This document shows, piece after piece, positions 50,693 to 60,165 of a stretch of 64,000 nt of DNA (within the stretch, counting starts at the first letter, position 1; the number at the start of each line of letters is the position of its first letter). The DNA lies in assembly GCF_000341085.1 (NCBI RefSeq), contig NZ_ANBA01000009.1, positions 806,001 to 870,000 of the forward strand, given 5' to 3'. The translations under genes and the position numbers were made by a program. The notes beneath the pieces are model-generated. The model had not been told where the DNA came from, did not search any database, and worked only from the letters and a program-made list of their open reading frames with translations. This DNA is from Nocardiopsis ganjiahuensis DSM 45031 (GTDB lineage Bacteria > Actinomycetota > Actinomycetes > Streptosporangiales > Streptosporangiaceae).

Positions 50693-52159
50693 ATGCCGCA
50701 CGACCCGACACTGGAGCGTCTGGCCAACGCCACGCTACTGGTGCCCTTCGAGTCCCTCCAGGCCCCCCGATGGATCCTGGACGGGTTGGCGGACGGGATC
50801 TCCGGCGTCTGTCTGTTCCACAACAACATGGAGAGCCCCGAACAGGTCACCGCGCTCAACGCGCGCCTGAGCGAGGCCGCGGACACCCCGCTGATCTCCC
50901 TGGACGAGGAGGGCGGCGACGTCACCCGCATCGGCCAGGCCCGGGGCAGCGACTACCCCGGCAACGCCGCCCTGGGCGCGGTGGACGACACCGACCTCAC
51001 CCGGGCCACCCTGCGCGCCATGGGCCTCCAGCTCTCCGGTCTGGGCTTCAACCTGGACCTGGCGCCCTCGGTGGACGTCAACGTGGCCGACGACAACCCG
51101 GTGATCGGCACCCGCTCCTTCGGGTCCGACGCCGAACTCGTCGCCCGCCACGCCGCCGCCTCCGTCCAGGGCCTCCAGGAGGCCGGTGTGGCCGCTTGCG
51201 CCAAGCACTTCCCCGGCCACGGCGCCACCTCCCAGGACTCGCACCACGTGCTGCCCCGGGTGGAGGCCGACGCCGACCTCCTGCGCCGCCGCGAGCTGCT
51301 GCCCTTCAAGGCCGCCATCGACGCCGGGGTCCGCTCCATCCTGACCGCGCACATCGAGCTGCCCGGCCTGGGCGTCGAGGGCCCCGCCACGCTCAACCGC
51401 GCCGTGCTCAACGACCTGCTCCGGAACGAACTGGGCTTCACCGGTGTCGTGGTCAGCGACGCCATGGACATGCGGGGCGTGAGCGGCGAGATCGGCATCC
51501 CCGAGGCCAGCGTGCTCGCGGTGGCCGCCGGATGCGACCTGCTCTGCCTGGGCCGGTTCGTGTACGCCGACCAGGTCGCCCAGGTCCGCACCGCGCTGGT
51601 CGAGGCGGTCGGTGACGGCCGCCTGTCCGGCGAGCGCCTGGAGGAGGCCGCCGAGCGCAACGCCCGGCTGCGCGCCTGGATCAAGCGGTCGGCCGAGGAG
51701 CGCACCCGGGCCGGGGGCACCGAGCGGATCGGCCTGGCCGGCGCCCGCCGCGCCACGCGCGTGGACGGCGACGTCCCGCCGCTGGAGAACCCGTACGTGG
51801 TCGAGGTGGACGCCCCCGCCGGCATCGCCGTCGGCGAGGTGCCGTGGGGCCTGGGTCCCTGGTTCAGCGACACCGTCCGGGTCTCCCCCGAGACCGACGA
51901 GCCCTCCTCGGTGCTGGCCGCCGCCTCCGGCCACGACCTGGTCGTCGTGGTGAGGGACGCGCACCGCTACCCGACCGCCCAGGCGTTCGTCAGCGCTCTG
52001 CTCAGCGCCCGCCCCGAGGCCGTCGTGGTGGAGATGGGCCTGCCCATCTGGCGTCCCGACTGCGGCGCCTACGTGAGCACGTACGGCGCCGCCCACGTCA
52101 ACGGACTGAGCGCGGCCGAGCTCCTCGGCTCCGCGGGCGCCCTCGAGGCCACCAAGTAG
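50693..52159 (+). CDS. Cytosolic GH3 beta-N-acetylhexosaminidase (NagZ type)
   Basis: This 488-residue glycoside hydrolase family 3 enzyme lacks a signal peptide. The NagZ-type acid/base loop is KHFPGHGATSQDSHHVLP, and the nucleophile is Asp256 in VVVSDAMDMRGV. Further signatures are SLDEEGGDVTRI and NLDLAPSVDVN. It carries an extra C-terminal domain of about 150 residues (from VDGDVPPLENPYV), seen in two-domain bacterial NagZ proteins. As the last gene behind a sugar importer, it most likely splits an imported beta-GlcNAc disaccharide. Cell-wall recycling is an alternative role. Confidence 0.92.
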   Translation: MPHDPTLERLANATLLVPFESLQAPRWILDGLADGISGVCLFHNNMESPEQVTALNARLSEAADTPLISLDEEGGDVTRIGQARGSDYPGNAALGAVDDTDLTRATLRAMGLQLSGLGFNLDLAPSVDVNVADDNPVIGTRSFGSDAELVARHAAASVQGLQEAGVAACAKHFPGHGATSQDSHHVLPRVEADADLLRRRELLPFKAAIDAGVRSILTAHIELPGLGVEGPATLNRAVLNDLLRNELGFTGVVVSDAMDMRGVSGEIGIPEASVLAVAAGCDLLCLGRFVYADQVAQVRTALVEAVGDGRLSGERLEEAAERNARLRAWIKRSAEERTRAGGTERIGLAGARRATRVDGDVPPLENPYVVEVDAPAGIAVGEVPWGLGPWFSDTVRVSPETDEPSSVLAAASGHDLVVVVRDAHRYPTAQAFVSALLSARPEAVVVEMGLPIWRPDCGAYVSTYGAAHVNGLSAAELLGSAGALEATK

Positions 52160-52240
52160 GCCCGAGGCCCCCGAGGCCCCGGAGGTCGTCTCCCCCGTCG
52201 GTCCGGTCCTCACTCCGCGTGGGGCCGGGCCGACGGTCTG

Positions 52241-52264
52241 TTCTTTTTCGGAGAGCGAAGAACG
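52241..52264. promoter_or_regulatory. GTTCTT/AAGAAC inverted repeat between the GH3 and Rrf2 genes
   Basis: GTTCTT (52241-52246) and AAGAAC (52259-52264) are 6-bp arms with a 12-nt spacer, about 120 nt before the Rrf2 gene. It could be an operator or a weak terminator of the GH3 operon. Confidence 0.35.
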
Positions 52265-52373
52265 TCGCGCATGTCCCCGAAAGCCGGTAGGAGAAGTACT
52301 CTTGGCCTGCAACATCCCGGCCGCGGACGACACTCGTCGGCGCCCGGTGCCCCATTCGCCCTTCTAACCACGG

Positions 52374-52379
52374 CATAAT
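52374..52379 (+). promoter_or_regulatory. -10 element of a probably leaderless Rrf2 gene
   Basis: CATAAT ends 6 nt before the Rrf2 ATG, so transcription would begin at or next to the ATG. No Shine-Dalgarno sequence exists upstream. I cannot find a good -35 at the right distance. Confidence 0.45.
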
Positions 52380-52385
52380 CACAGC

Positions 52386-52850
52386 ATGCGCCTTTCAGCC
52401 CGGGTCGACTACGCGCTTCGCGCGGCCGCAGAGCTCGCTGTCGCCGGCGACGGTCCGGTGACGGCCGAGCAGCTCGCACGCGCGCAGGCCATCCCCGGAA
52501 AATTCCTAGAGAACATCCTCACCCAGCTACGCCGCGCCGGCCTGGTGCGCAGTCAACGGGGTCCCGTTGGCGGCTACTGGCTCGCCCGGCCCGCGGCGGA
52601 GATCTCCCTCGCGGACATCATTCGAGCGGTCGACGGCCCGCTCGCCAACGTGCGCGGGGAACGCCCCGAGCACGTCGACTACGACGGGGCGGCCCGCAGC
52701 CTGCAACAGGTGTGGATCGCCCTGCGCGCCAGCGAGCGCGCCATCCTGGAGGGGGTCAACCTCCAGCACCTGGTCACCGACGAACTTCCCGAACAGGTAC
52801 GCGTCCTGGCTGACGACCCCGAGGCCTGGGTCAACCACACACACCGCTGA
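52386..52850 (+). CDS. Rrf2-family transcriptional regulator without cysteines
   Basis: This 154-residue protein has the Rrf2 winged helix at 1-80: MRLSARVDYALRAAAELA, IPGKFLENILTQLRRAGLVRSQRGPVGGYWLARP, then the family helix ISLADIIRAVDGPL. The C-terminal part has no cysteine at all, so it cannot hold an Fe-S cluster as IscR, NsrR or RirA do. It may be closer to CymR-type members or sense something else. It is probably translated from a leaderless mRNA. It is convergent with clgR. Confidence 0.93.
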   Translation: MRLSARVDYALRAAAELAVAGDGPVTAEQLARAQAIPGKFLENILTQLRRAGLVRSQRGPVGGYWLARPAAEISLADIIRAVDGPLANVRGERPEHVDYDGAARSLQQVWIALRASERAILEGVNLQHLVTDELPEQVRVLADDPEAWVNHTHR

Positions 52851-52888
52851 GCGGCGTCCCCGCGGGGCGGTTCCCCGGGGCTCCCCAC

Positions 52889-52930
52889 ATCAAGAAGCCG
52901 GTCACCCCGCGGGGTGACCGGCTTCTTGAT
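52889..52930. terminator. 42-bp perfect palindrome, bidirectional terminator
   Basis: A palindrome beginning ATCAAGAAGCCGGTCACC and ending in its exact complement spans 42 bp without a mismatch. It lies between the convergent Rrf2 and clgR genes and is the strongest hairpin of the window. Confidence 0.9.
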
Positions 52931-52976
52931 CGAAAGCTGTGCAGTGTGCGCTGACGTGTGAACGTGGGGCCGGGTG

Positions 52977-53333
52977 TCAGACACCCGCCATGTCGGCGAC
53001 CTGGGGAACACGATCCGGAACGGACGCGATGCCGAGGTCCTGCGCGGGGACGGGGTCGGTCGTGACCGCGTCGCCCAGCAGTGCGGCCTCCTGGAGCTCG
53101 GCCAGAGCCAGCTGGTCGGAGACCTCTCTCAGAACCTGCGAGAGCGGGACCCCGAGGGCCCCGCAGATCGAGGAGAGCAGTTCGGAAGAGGCTTCCTTCT
53201 GCCCGCGCTCGACCTCCGACAGGTATCCGAGGGAAACCCGTGCATCGGCCGACACCTCGCGGAGAGTGCGGCCCTGGCGCTGACGCAGCCGCCTGAGCAC
53301 GTCACCAAGTAGGTGACGAAGCAGGACCATCAT
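52977..53333 (-). CDS. clgR: Clp gene regulator ClgR (XRE family)
   Basis: This 118-residue activator in actinobacteria controls clp protease and stress genes. The helix-turn-helix lies at about 10-65: [55 protein letters not shown], the ClgR signature. The C-terminal third is acidic and ends ADMAGV. ClgR is often itself a Clp substrate through its C-terminus. The first two codons are both ATG (53333 or 53330) behind GGGAGGGAG. The order clgR-cinA-pgsA is conserved in actinobacteria. Confidence 0.92.
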   Translation of the reverse strand: MMVLLRHLLGDVLRRLRQRQGRTLREVSADARVSLGYLSEVERGQKEASSELLSSICGALGVPLSQVLREVSDQLALAELQEAALLGDAVTTDPVPAQDLGIASVPDRVPQVADMAGV

Positions 53334-53492
53334 TCGCGCTCCCTCCCACCGGTAGCGACCTTCATATACAACACCGTACCTGCCCCACGCCCGATTCGGG
53401 CACCTGTTGCCGTCCTGTTCGCTGGAGGGGGAACCGCATCCGAGGGTGGTTTTGTTCCCGAGCCCCCGGGGGAGGAGGGCCAGCCGGAGGGA

Positions 53493-54029
53493 TCAGGCCC
53501 GGGTGTTTCCCGCCACGTCCCCGCGAACGGCGGTCCTCAGGAGCCTCAGCGCACCCTTGACCGTGTGGTAGCGGATACCCGCACGATCACCGGTGAAACT
53601 GAACCGGACGACCTCGGTGTGTGAGTCCGGTCCCGCCACCGCCGCGTAGACGGTGCCCACGGGCTGTCCGTCCTGGGGCTCGGGCCCGGCCACTCCGGTG
53701 ACCGCCACCCCGTAGTCAGCGCCGACGAGTTCGCGCACACCCCGTGCCATGTGGGCGGCGACGTCGGGGTGGACGGCGCCGTGCTCGGACAGCAGGTCCT
53801 CGGGGACCCCCAGCACGGCGGCCTTGGTGTCGGTGGCGTAGGTGACGGCCCCGCCCCGGTAGGTGGCCGAGGTCCCGGGAACCGCGGTCAGGTGGGCCCC
53901 GATGAGTCCTCCGGTGAGGGACTCCGCGGTGGCGCAGGTGGCTTCGGCCTCGAGGAGGGCGCGGTGGGCCGCCTCCGCGGCCTCCAGGGCCGCCTCCTCG
54001 AACTGGACTCCGATTCCCGACTCAGGCAC
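53493..54029 (-). CDS. cinA: CinA C-terminal-domain protein (nicotinamide-nucleotide amidohydrolase)
   Basis: This is a PncC-type enzyme deamidating NMN to nicotinate mononucleotide. It has 178 residues, only the C-terminal domain of full CinA, as is usual for this operon. The start is GTG 54029, with GGGGGAG about 9 nt upstream inside the pgsA stop region. Longer frames run into pgsA. Motifs are TCATAESLTGGLIGAHLTAVPG, GGAVTYATDTKAAVLGV and VAVTGVAGPEPQDGQPVGTVY. It is transcribed with pgsA and rimO. Confidence 0.94.
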   Translation of the reverse strand: MPESGIGVQFEEAALEAAEAAHRALLEAEATCATAESLTGGLIGAHLTAVPGTSATYRGGAVTYATDTKAAVLGVPEDLLSEHGAVHPDVAAHMARGVRELVGADYGVAVTGVAGPEPQDGQPVGTVYAAVAGPDSHTEVVRFSFTGDRAGIRYHTVKGALRLLRTAVRGDVAGNTRA

Positions 54030-54034
54030 CGCTG

Positions 54035-54649
54035 CTACTCCCCCACTCCGTTCTGGGCGCCCTTGGCGCGTACCAGGCGAACCGCGTCGGCCACGTAGGT
54101 CAGACCGGTCCAGAGGGTGACGGCCAGCGCTGCCGCCATGACACCGTGCGCGATCCAGACGAACACGTCGGTGAACGGCAGCAGGTCCAGCGGGAACAGG
54201 TAGATGCTGATCGCCACGATCTGCAGGACGGTCTTGAGCTTGCCACCGCTGCTCGCCGGCATGACCCCGTAGCGCAGGACCGCGAAGCGCAGGGCCGTGA
54301 TGCCCCACTCCCGCAGCAGGATGGCGATGGTCACCCACCACCACAGGTCGCCCTGGACGGACAGCACGATCAGCGCGGCGCCGGTCAGCGCCTTGTCCGC
54401 GATGGGGTCGACGATCTTGCCGAAGTCGGTGACCAGGTTCCGGCGGCGGGCCAGTTCACCGTCGACGCGGTCGGTGATGGCGGCGATCACGAAGACGGCG
54501 AAGGCGGCGAGCTGCCAGCCGAGCCCGTCCAGGAACATGAACCAGACGAAGACCGGCACCATGACCAGGCGGCTCATCGTTAGGATGTTCGCGATGTTCC
54601 ACAGCGGGGCTTGGGGGGCGGACGAAGCCGCGGGGTCGTGGGTGCTCAT
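54035..54649 (-). CDS. pgsA: CDP-diacylglycerol-glycerol-3-phosphate 3-phosphatidyltransferase
   Basis: This is a membrane enzyme of phosphatidylglycerol synthesis, 204 residues with about four to five membrane segments. The CDP-alcohol phosphotransferase motif DG-x2-AR-x8-G-x3-D-x3-D is complete in [20 protein letters not shown]. Its ATG overlaps the rimO stop by ATGA. The adjacent cinA start is 5 nt after its stop. Confidence 0.95.
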   Translation of the reverse strand: MSTHDPAASSAPQAPLWNIANILTMSRLVMVPVFVWFMFLDGLGWQLAAFAVFVIAAITDRVDGELARRRNLVTDFGKIVDPIADKALTGAALIVLSVQGDLWWWVTIAILLREWGITALRFAVLRYGVMPASSGGKLKTVLQIVAISIYLFPLDLLPFTDVFVWIAHGVMAAALAVTLWTGLTYVADAVRLVRAKGAQNGVGE

Positions 54650-56079
54650 CTGTCTCCGGCTTCCCCGTCCTGCTCCGCGACGAGGTCCGCTCCCGCCGAC
54701 TGGATGACGGTGGCGCGCACCAGGTCCCCGACGGCGAGGTTCTCGCCGTACAGGATGGTGCTGCCGTCGACCTCGGGCGCCTGGTGCTCGGCGCGGCCCT
54801 CGTAGGCGCCGTCCTCCAGGACGGACTCCACCAGGACCGTCACCTCGGTGCCGATGCGCTCCTCGGCCCGCTGGACCATGAGCTCCTCGGCGAGGCGGTT
54901 GAGCGTGTCCACACGCTCCTGGATGACCTCGTCCGGAACCTTGTTCTCGTGGGTGAGGGCCTCGGTGCCGTCCTCGTCGGAGTAGCCGAAGACGCCGATG
55001 GCGTCCAGGCGGGCCTCGCTGAGGAAGGACACCAGCTCCTGGAACTCCTCCTCCGTCTCGCCGGGGAACCCGACGATGAAGTTGGACCGGGCGCCGGCCT
55101 CCGGAGCCTTCTTGCGGGCGGTCTCCAGCAGCTCCAGGAAGCGCTCGCGGTCGCCGAAGCGGCGCATGCGGCGCAGCAGGGGGCCGCTGGCGTGCTGGAA
55201 GGAGAGGTCGAAGTAGGGCACCACACCGGGGGTGCCGGTGAGCACGTCCACCAGTCCGGGGCGGACCTCGGCGGGCTGGAGGTAGCTGACGCGGACACGC
55301 TCCAGGCCCTCGACGGCGGCCAGGCGCGGCAGCAGCTTCTCCAGCGCGCGCACGTCGCCCAGGTCCTTGCCGAAGGACGTGGAGTTCTCACTGACGAGGA
55401 AGACCTCGCGCACGCCCTCGCCGGCCAGCCACTCGGCCTCCCGGACGATCTCGTCGGGCTGACGGGAGATGTAGGCGCCGCGGAAGGCCGGGATGGCGCA
55501 GAAGGTGCACCTCCTGTCGCAGCCGGAGGCGATCTTGAGGTTCGCGACGGGTCCGCCGGTCAGTCGGCGGCGCGGGGTCGCGGCGCGGTACGGCAGCTCG
55601 GTGCCCTCCGCGCCCTCGGACTCCGCGAACGCGGCGTGCCCGGGCACGTGGACCTGGGAGGCGTCGCGCTCGGCCGGGCTGATCGGCAGGAGGGTGCGGC
55701 GGTCGCGCGGGTCGTGCGGGACCAGCTCGCGACCGGCGACGACGTCGTCGAGGCGGTCGGTGATGGCGGCGTAGTCGTCGAACCCGATGACGTTGGCCTC
55801 GGGGAGGGCGTCGGCGAGTTCGGACCCGTAGCGCTCGGCCATGCAGCCCGCGGCGACGACCTTCCCGCCGCCCTCGGCCGCCTCCAGAAGGGTCTCGATG
55901 GAGTCCTGTTTGGCGGCGTCGATGAACCCGCAGGTGTTGACGACGGTCACGTCGGCCTTGGTGTCGTCGTCGACGAGGTCCCAGCCGCCAGCGGCAAGGC
56001 GACCGGCGAGCTCTTCGGAGTCGACCTCGTTACGCGCACACCCCAGGGTGACGAGTGAGACAGTACGGCGCGATGACAT
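54646..56079 (-). CDS. rimO: Ribosomal protein S12 methylthiotransferase
   Basis: RimO is a radical-SAM enzyme adding a methylthio group to an Asp of S12. It has 477 residues from ATG 56079 ([23 protein letters not shown]). The UPF0004 cysteines lie in LGCARN, NTCGFI and AGCMAERY. The radical-SAM motif is [11 protein letters not shown], and a C-terminal TRAM domain follows. The 48 residues upstream in frame are low-complexity and not used. It is a paralogue of miaB in this window. [11 protein letters not shown] and [10 protein letters not shown] distinguish RimO. Confidence 0.96.
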   Translation of the reverse strand: MSSRRTVSLVTLGCARNEVDSEELAGRLAAGGWDLVDDDTKADVTVVNTCGFIDAAKQDSIETLLEAAEGGGKVVAAGCMAERYGSELADALPEANVIGFDDYAAITDRLDDVVAGRELVPHDPRDRRTLLPISPAERDASQVHVPGHAAFAESEGAEGTELPYRAATPRRRLTGGPVANLKIASGCDRRCTFCAIPAFRGAYISRQPDEIVREAEWLAGEGVREVFLVSENSTSFGKDLGDVRALEKLLPRLAAVEGLERVRVSYLQPAEVRPGLVDVLTGTPGVVPYFDLSFQHASGPLLRRMRRFGDRERFLELLETARKKAPEAGARSNFIVGFPGETEEEFQELVSFLSEARLDAIGVFGYSDEDGTEALTHENKVPDEVIQERVDTLNRLAEELMVQRAEERIGTEVTVLVESVLEDGAYEGRAEHQAPEVDGSTILYGENLAVGDLVRATVIQSAGADLVAEQDGEAGDR

Positions 56080-56286
56080 GGCTTCCAAGCGTGTGGGAGA
56101 GCTTCGATTGCTGCGGGGCGCGGCGCGGCCGGAGGCCGGGGTACCCGGTCGGCTCGTGCTCGCACGAAGGCGTCGACTGGCGCCGCCCGCAGCCCCCCAC
56201 ACTACCGTGGTTGACCAACCCACCCGTACCCCGGCCTGCGCCGTGCCGGGTGCGCGCGCTCCCGCACCCGGCAGTGAAGCCGCTCG

Positions 56287-57504
56287 TCAGTCGTCGAAAC
56301 CGTCGGCGCCGACGCTGATCTCCTTCACCTCGCCGCTGTTCCCGGCGGGTCCCTGGTCCTGCCCGTCGACGGCCACTCCGACCGCCCCGGCGTTGCCGAC
56401 CCACAGGGTCAGCGGTTCCTCGGTGACGTAGTCCTGCGTCTCCCCTTCGAGGAGGAAACCGGTGAACAGTGCCTCACCCCCGGTGTCGGTGACCTTGACC
56501 CAGCTGCGGTCGGAGGCGGTGAGGGCGACGGTGAACTCACCGGCGGCCTCTTCGGCCCCGTCCGCCTCGGCCGTCTCAGCCACCTCGGCCGCCTCGGCCC
56601 GCTGGTCGGGGCCGGAGACGCCCTCCTTCGGCAGCACCGCGGAGTCGACGGTCTCGCCGCCGTTGGACCGGGCGGACTCGAAGGCCGTGCGGACGGGGTT
56701 GTCGTCGTCCCACCCCTGCCAGGTCCGGACGCCCACGAACACGGCGGCGACCAGGATGAGGCCGACCACGGCCCAGGGCCAGTGCCGTCGGACGCTCTCC
56801 GCCCGGCGGGTGCTGGTCCGGGTCACGACCGGCCGGGCGGCGGTCCGGGTCGCCCCGGCGCCGGCAGCGGTGGCGGTGGCGGCCGTCCTGTCAACGGCCC
56901 CCTCCCCGGCCGGAGCGCCGGGAGCGCCCTTCTGCGCCCCGTCGTCCGCCCCTCCGTCCTCGGGCCTGCTGTGCCTGCCGGGCCGCCGCGGTCCGGGCAC
57001 CGAGGCGGCGGCAGCCGCCGCGGGCGCGCCCCTGGGGCGGTTGCGGCGGGGCGGCCGGGCGAGCTTCTGGTTGCGTTCGAAGTGGCCCCAGCTCTCGGCC
57101 CGCTGCTCCGGATCGGCGTCCTCGTCGCCGATGCTGCGGGGAACGCCCCGGGGCGCCCCTTGGTCGGTGGCCCCGGTGTGGGCCTGTCCGCCCTGGGCCG
57201 CGGCGACCCGGGACGCCTTGGTTCTGGCGGACGGGTGCCGGGGCGGGGGAACGAAGGTGGGCTTCTCCGTCGAGGCGTGTTCGCGGTCGTACTCCTCCAG
57301 GAGCGGTTCGGGGTCCAGCCCGAGGAGCTTGCAGATCCTCCGGATGTGCCCGCGCGCGTAGAAGTCCCCTCCACAGGGGACGAAGTCCTCGTTCTCGATA
57401 CCTCTGAGGACCTGCATGCGAATACGTGTACGTGTGCTCAGGTTCTCCAAGGAGCAACCCGCCGCGATCCGTGCGGCGGACAGGGTCTGGCCGATCGTCG
57501 CCAT
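56287..57504 (-). CDS. RodZ-like helix-turn-helix membrane protein
   Basis: This 405-residue protein starts at ATG 57504 behind GGGGGAG. It has a RodZ-type cytoplasmic helix-turn-helix at 1-75 (TIGQTLSAARIAAGCSLENLSTRTRIRMQVLRGIENEDF and FYARGHIRRICKLLGLDPEPLL). A 150-residue Ala/Pro/Arg-rich linker follows. One membrane helix lies at about 240-260 (WPWAVVGLILVAAVFVGV), then an acidic region and a C-terminal DUF4115-like domain (LTASDRSWVKVTDTGGEALFTGFLLEGETQDY). In actinobacteria such proteins lie beside ftsK. A role in cell shape or division is likely by analogy only. Confidence 0.88.
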   Translation of the reverse strand: MATIGQTLSAARIAAGCSLENLSTRTRIRMQVLRGIENEDFVPCGGDFYARGHIRRICKLLGLDPEPLLEEYDREHASTEKPTFVPPPRHPSARTKASRVAAAQGGQAHTGATDQGAPRGVPRSIGDEDADPEQRAESWGHFERNQKLARPPRRNRPRGAPAAAAAASVPGPRRPGRHSRPEDGGADDGAQKGAPGAPAGEGAVDRTAATATAAGAGATRTAARPVVTRTSTRRAESVRRHWPWAVVGLILVAAVFVGVRTWQGWDDDNPVRTAFESARSNGGETVDSAVLPKEGVSGPDQRAEAAEVAETAEADGAEEAAGEFTVALTASDRSWVKVTDTGGEALFTGFLLEGETQDYVTEEPLTLWVGNAGAVGVAVDGQDQGPAGNSGEVKEISVGADGFDD

Positions 57505-57672
57505 GCGCACTCCCCCCGCGACTTTCTGTGCCTACGTGAACCCACTCTGCTACCCGGAACCCCCCACCGCAGGACACCACGCCCCATGAAGCCATCAAGA
57601 TCGCACCAAATCGGGCGACCCGGACGTGAAGGTCCGCGGAGCGGCGGCCCGGCCGGACCGGAGGGGACCGAC

Positions 57673-60165
57673 TCAGTCGCCCCTGATGTCGGCGAGCACC
57701 GCCGCGAGGTCGTCGGCCTGGACCAGGACGTCGCGGGCCTTGGAACCCTCGCTGGGGCCGACCACGTCACGGCTCTCCATGAGGTCCATCAGGCGGCCCG
57801 CCTTGGCGAACCCGACCCGGAGCTTGCGCTGGAGCATCGACGTGGACCCGAACTGGGTGGTGACGACCAGCTCGACCGCCTGCAGCAGCAGGTCCATGTC
57901 GTCGCCGACGTCCTCGTCGATCTCCTTCTTCTTGGTGTCGGCGACCGCGACGTCCTCGCGGTAGCTGGGTTCGGACTGCTTCTTGCAGTGCTCGACGATC
58001 CCGCGGATCTCCTTCTCGCTCACCCAGGCGTTCTGGAGCCGGATGGGCTTGCCCGCGCCCATCGGGAGGAAGAGCGAGTCACCCTTGCCGACCAGCTTCT
58101 CCGCACCGGGCTGGTCGAGGATGACACGGCTGTCGGCGAGGCTGGAGGTGGCGAAGGCGAGCCGGGAGGGGACGTTGGCCTTGATCAGACCGGTGACCAC
58201 GTCGACGCTGGGGCGCTGGGTGGCCAGGACCAGGTGGATACCGGCGGCACGGGCCAGCTGGGTGATGCGCACGACCGCGTCCTCGACGTCACGGGGCGCG
58301 ACCATCATCAGGTCCGCGAGCTCGTCGACGATCACCAGCAGGTAGGGGTAGGGCTCGTAGACGCGTTCGCTGCCCGGCGGGGCGGTGAGCTCACCGGTGC
58401 GCACCGCGGCGTTGAAGTCGTCCACGTGCCGGTAGCCGGAGGCGGCGAGGTCGTCGTAGCGGCGGTCCATCTCCCCCACCACCCACTGGAGGGCCTCCGC
58501 GGCCTTCTTCGGGTTGGTGATGATGGGCGTGATCAGGTGCGGGATGCCCTCGTACATGGTCAGCTCGACCCGCTTGGGGTCGACCAGGATCATGCGCACC
58601 TCGTCGGGGGTGGCGCGCATCATCAGCGAGGTGATGAGCCCGTTGATGCAGGTGGACTTACCGGCGCCGGTGGCACCGGCGACCAGTACGTGCGGCATCT
58701 TCGCGAGGTTGGCCACGACGTTGGAGCCCTCGACGTCCTTGCCCAGGCCCACCAGCATCGGGTGGTCGTCCGAGGTGGCCGCCGGTGAGCCCAGGACGTC
58801 GCCGAGACTCACTATGTCCTTGTCGGTGTTGGGGATCTCCACACCGATCGCGGACTTGCCGGGGATGGGCGACTGGATGCGCACGTCGGCGCTCTTGACG
58901 ACCAGCGAGATGTTCTTGGAGAGCGCGGTGACCTTCTCGACCTTCACCGCCGGGCCGAGTTCGATCTCGTAGCGGGTGACCGTCGGGCCGCGCGTGAAAC
59001 CGGTGACCTCGGCGTCGATCTTGAACTGGTCCATGACCCCGGTCAGGGCCTCGACCACTTCGTCGTTGGCCTTGGTGCGCGGTTTGACGGGGGTGCCGGG
59101 CTTGAGCATGGCCGGGGCGGGCAGCTCGTAGTCGCCCTCCACCACACGGGAGGGGATCGAGAGCTGCTCGGTGGTGGCCGGCGCCGGCGTCGGGTCGGGG
59201 ACCGGGGTCTTGGCCTTCTTCCGGGCGCCGGACTTCTTCGCGGCGGCCGCGGCCTCCTCCTCGTCGGTGAGGGCGGGGGCGATCGTGTCCGGCTCGGGCT
59301 CACTGGGCAGGACCGGGCTGTCGTAGGGGCGTTCGTGGTCGCCAGCGACCGTCCGGGCCTCGGCGGCCTCCGCCTTGGTCCTGCGCTTGCGGGGCTTGGC
59401 GGGCTTCTTCTCCGGATCCGCGCCGAGCAGCCCGATTCCGGAGTCGGGGCCGGTGTCGCGCTCCATGAGGGCCCCGAACAGGGTCTGGAGGCGGTCCGGG
59501 ATGCGGCGGATCGGGGTCGCGGTCACCACGAGGATTCCGAAGACCAGCACCAGGGCGAGCAGGAGGCCGGTGAGCCAGGGGGTGACCACCGCGCTGAGCG
59601 GCCCGGACGCGACGAAGCCGATGACGCCGCCCGACTCCTGGAGCCCTTCGACACCGTCGGCGGGCTGCGGAATGCCGTGCGCGATGTGGATGAGCCCGAG
59701 CAGGCCGAGCATGATCGCGGTCACCCCGATGAAGAGCCGCCCGGCGTCGCCCTCCTTGCCGGTGCTGGGGGTGCGCATCAGCTTCACGGCGATGGGCAGG
59801 AAGAGCAGCGGCAGGATCGGGGAGAAGGTGCCGACGCCGCCGACGACCACGAAGCGGGTGGCCTCCAGCAGCGGCCCCTCGCTCTGCCACCACACGGCAG
59901 CGGCCACGAGGATGCCCAGGGCCAGCAGGATCAGCCCGATGCCGTCCCGGCGCAGGTCCGGGTCGAGGTCGCGGGCGCTGCGCCCCACCGCGCGGGCCGC
60001 CCCGCCCACGGTGTGCGCGATGAGCTTCCACAGCACCAGCAGGAACTGGCCGAAGAGGGTGACCACGTAGGCGATGGGCCCGTCGGGCATGCGCTTCTTC
60101 GCCGCGGGCTTGCGCGCGGCGGGCTTCTTGCGCCCTGAACCGCCTGAGGAGGCACGCGTGGCCAT
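57673..60165 (-). CDS. ftsK: DNA translocase FtsK
   Basis: FtsK is a septal DNA pump that clears chromosomes during division or sporulation. Its 830 residues begin with a Lys/Ala-rich stretch and have four to five membrane segments up to about residue 230. A Pro/Glu/Lys-rich linker follows to about 350. The motor has Walker A AGATGAGKSTCIN, VDPKRVELTMYEGIPHL, Walker B LLVIVDELADLMM and ATQRPSVDVVTGLIKAN. The C-terminal gamma winged helix is QAVELVVTTQFGSTSMLQRKLRVGFAKAGRLMDLME. Length and order are normal. Confidence 0.97.
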   Translation of the reverse strand: MATRASSGGSGRKKPAARKPAAKKRMPDGPIAYVVTLFGQFLLVLWKLIAHTVGGAARAVGRSARDLDPDLRRDGIGLILLALGILVAAAVWWQSEGPLLEATRFVVVGGVGTFSPILPLLFLPIAVKLMRTPSTGKEGDAGRLFIGVTAIMLGLLGLIHIAHGIPQPADGVEGLQESGGVIGFVASGPLSAVVTPWLTGLLLALVLVFGILVVTATPIRRIPDRLQTLFGALMERDTGPDSGIGLLGADPEKKPAKPRKRRTKAEAAEARTVAGDHERPYDSPVLPSEPEPDTIAPALTDEEEAAAAAKKSGARKKAKTPVPDPTPAPATTEQLSIPSRVVEGDYELPAPAMLKPGTPVKPRTKANDEVVEALTGVMDQFKIDAEVTGFTRGPTVTRYEIELGPAVKVEKVTALSKNISLVVKSADVRIQSPIPGKSAIGVEIPNTDKDIVSLGDVLGSPAATSDDHPMLVGLGKDVEGSNVVANLAKMPHVLVAGATGAGKSTCINGLITSLMMRATPDEVRMILVDPKRVELTMYEGIPHLITPIITNPKKAAEALQWVVGEMDRRYDDLAASGYRHVDDFNAAVRTGELTAPPGSERVYEPYPYLLVIVDELADLMMVAPRDVEDAVVRITQLARAAGIHLVLATQRPSVDVVTGLIKANVPSRLAFATSSLADSRVILDQPGAEKLVGKGDSLFLPMGAGKPIRLQNAWVSEKEIRGIVEHCKKQSEPSYREDVAVADTKKKEIDEDVGDDMDLLLQAVELVVTTQFGSTSMLQRKLRVGFAKAGRLMDLMESRDVVGPSEGSKARDVLVQADDLAAVLADIRGD

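Noticed and set aside
54030..54344. Full-length CinA reading into pgsA
   Set aside because: The upstream part of the frame is antiparallel to nothing known and lies on the pgsA coding strand in another frame. The PncC domain begins right after GTG 54029 with a good ribosome binding site.
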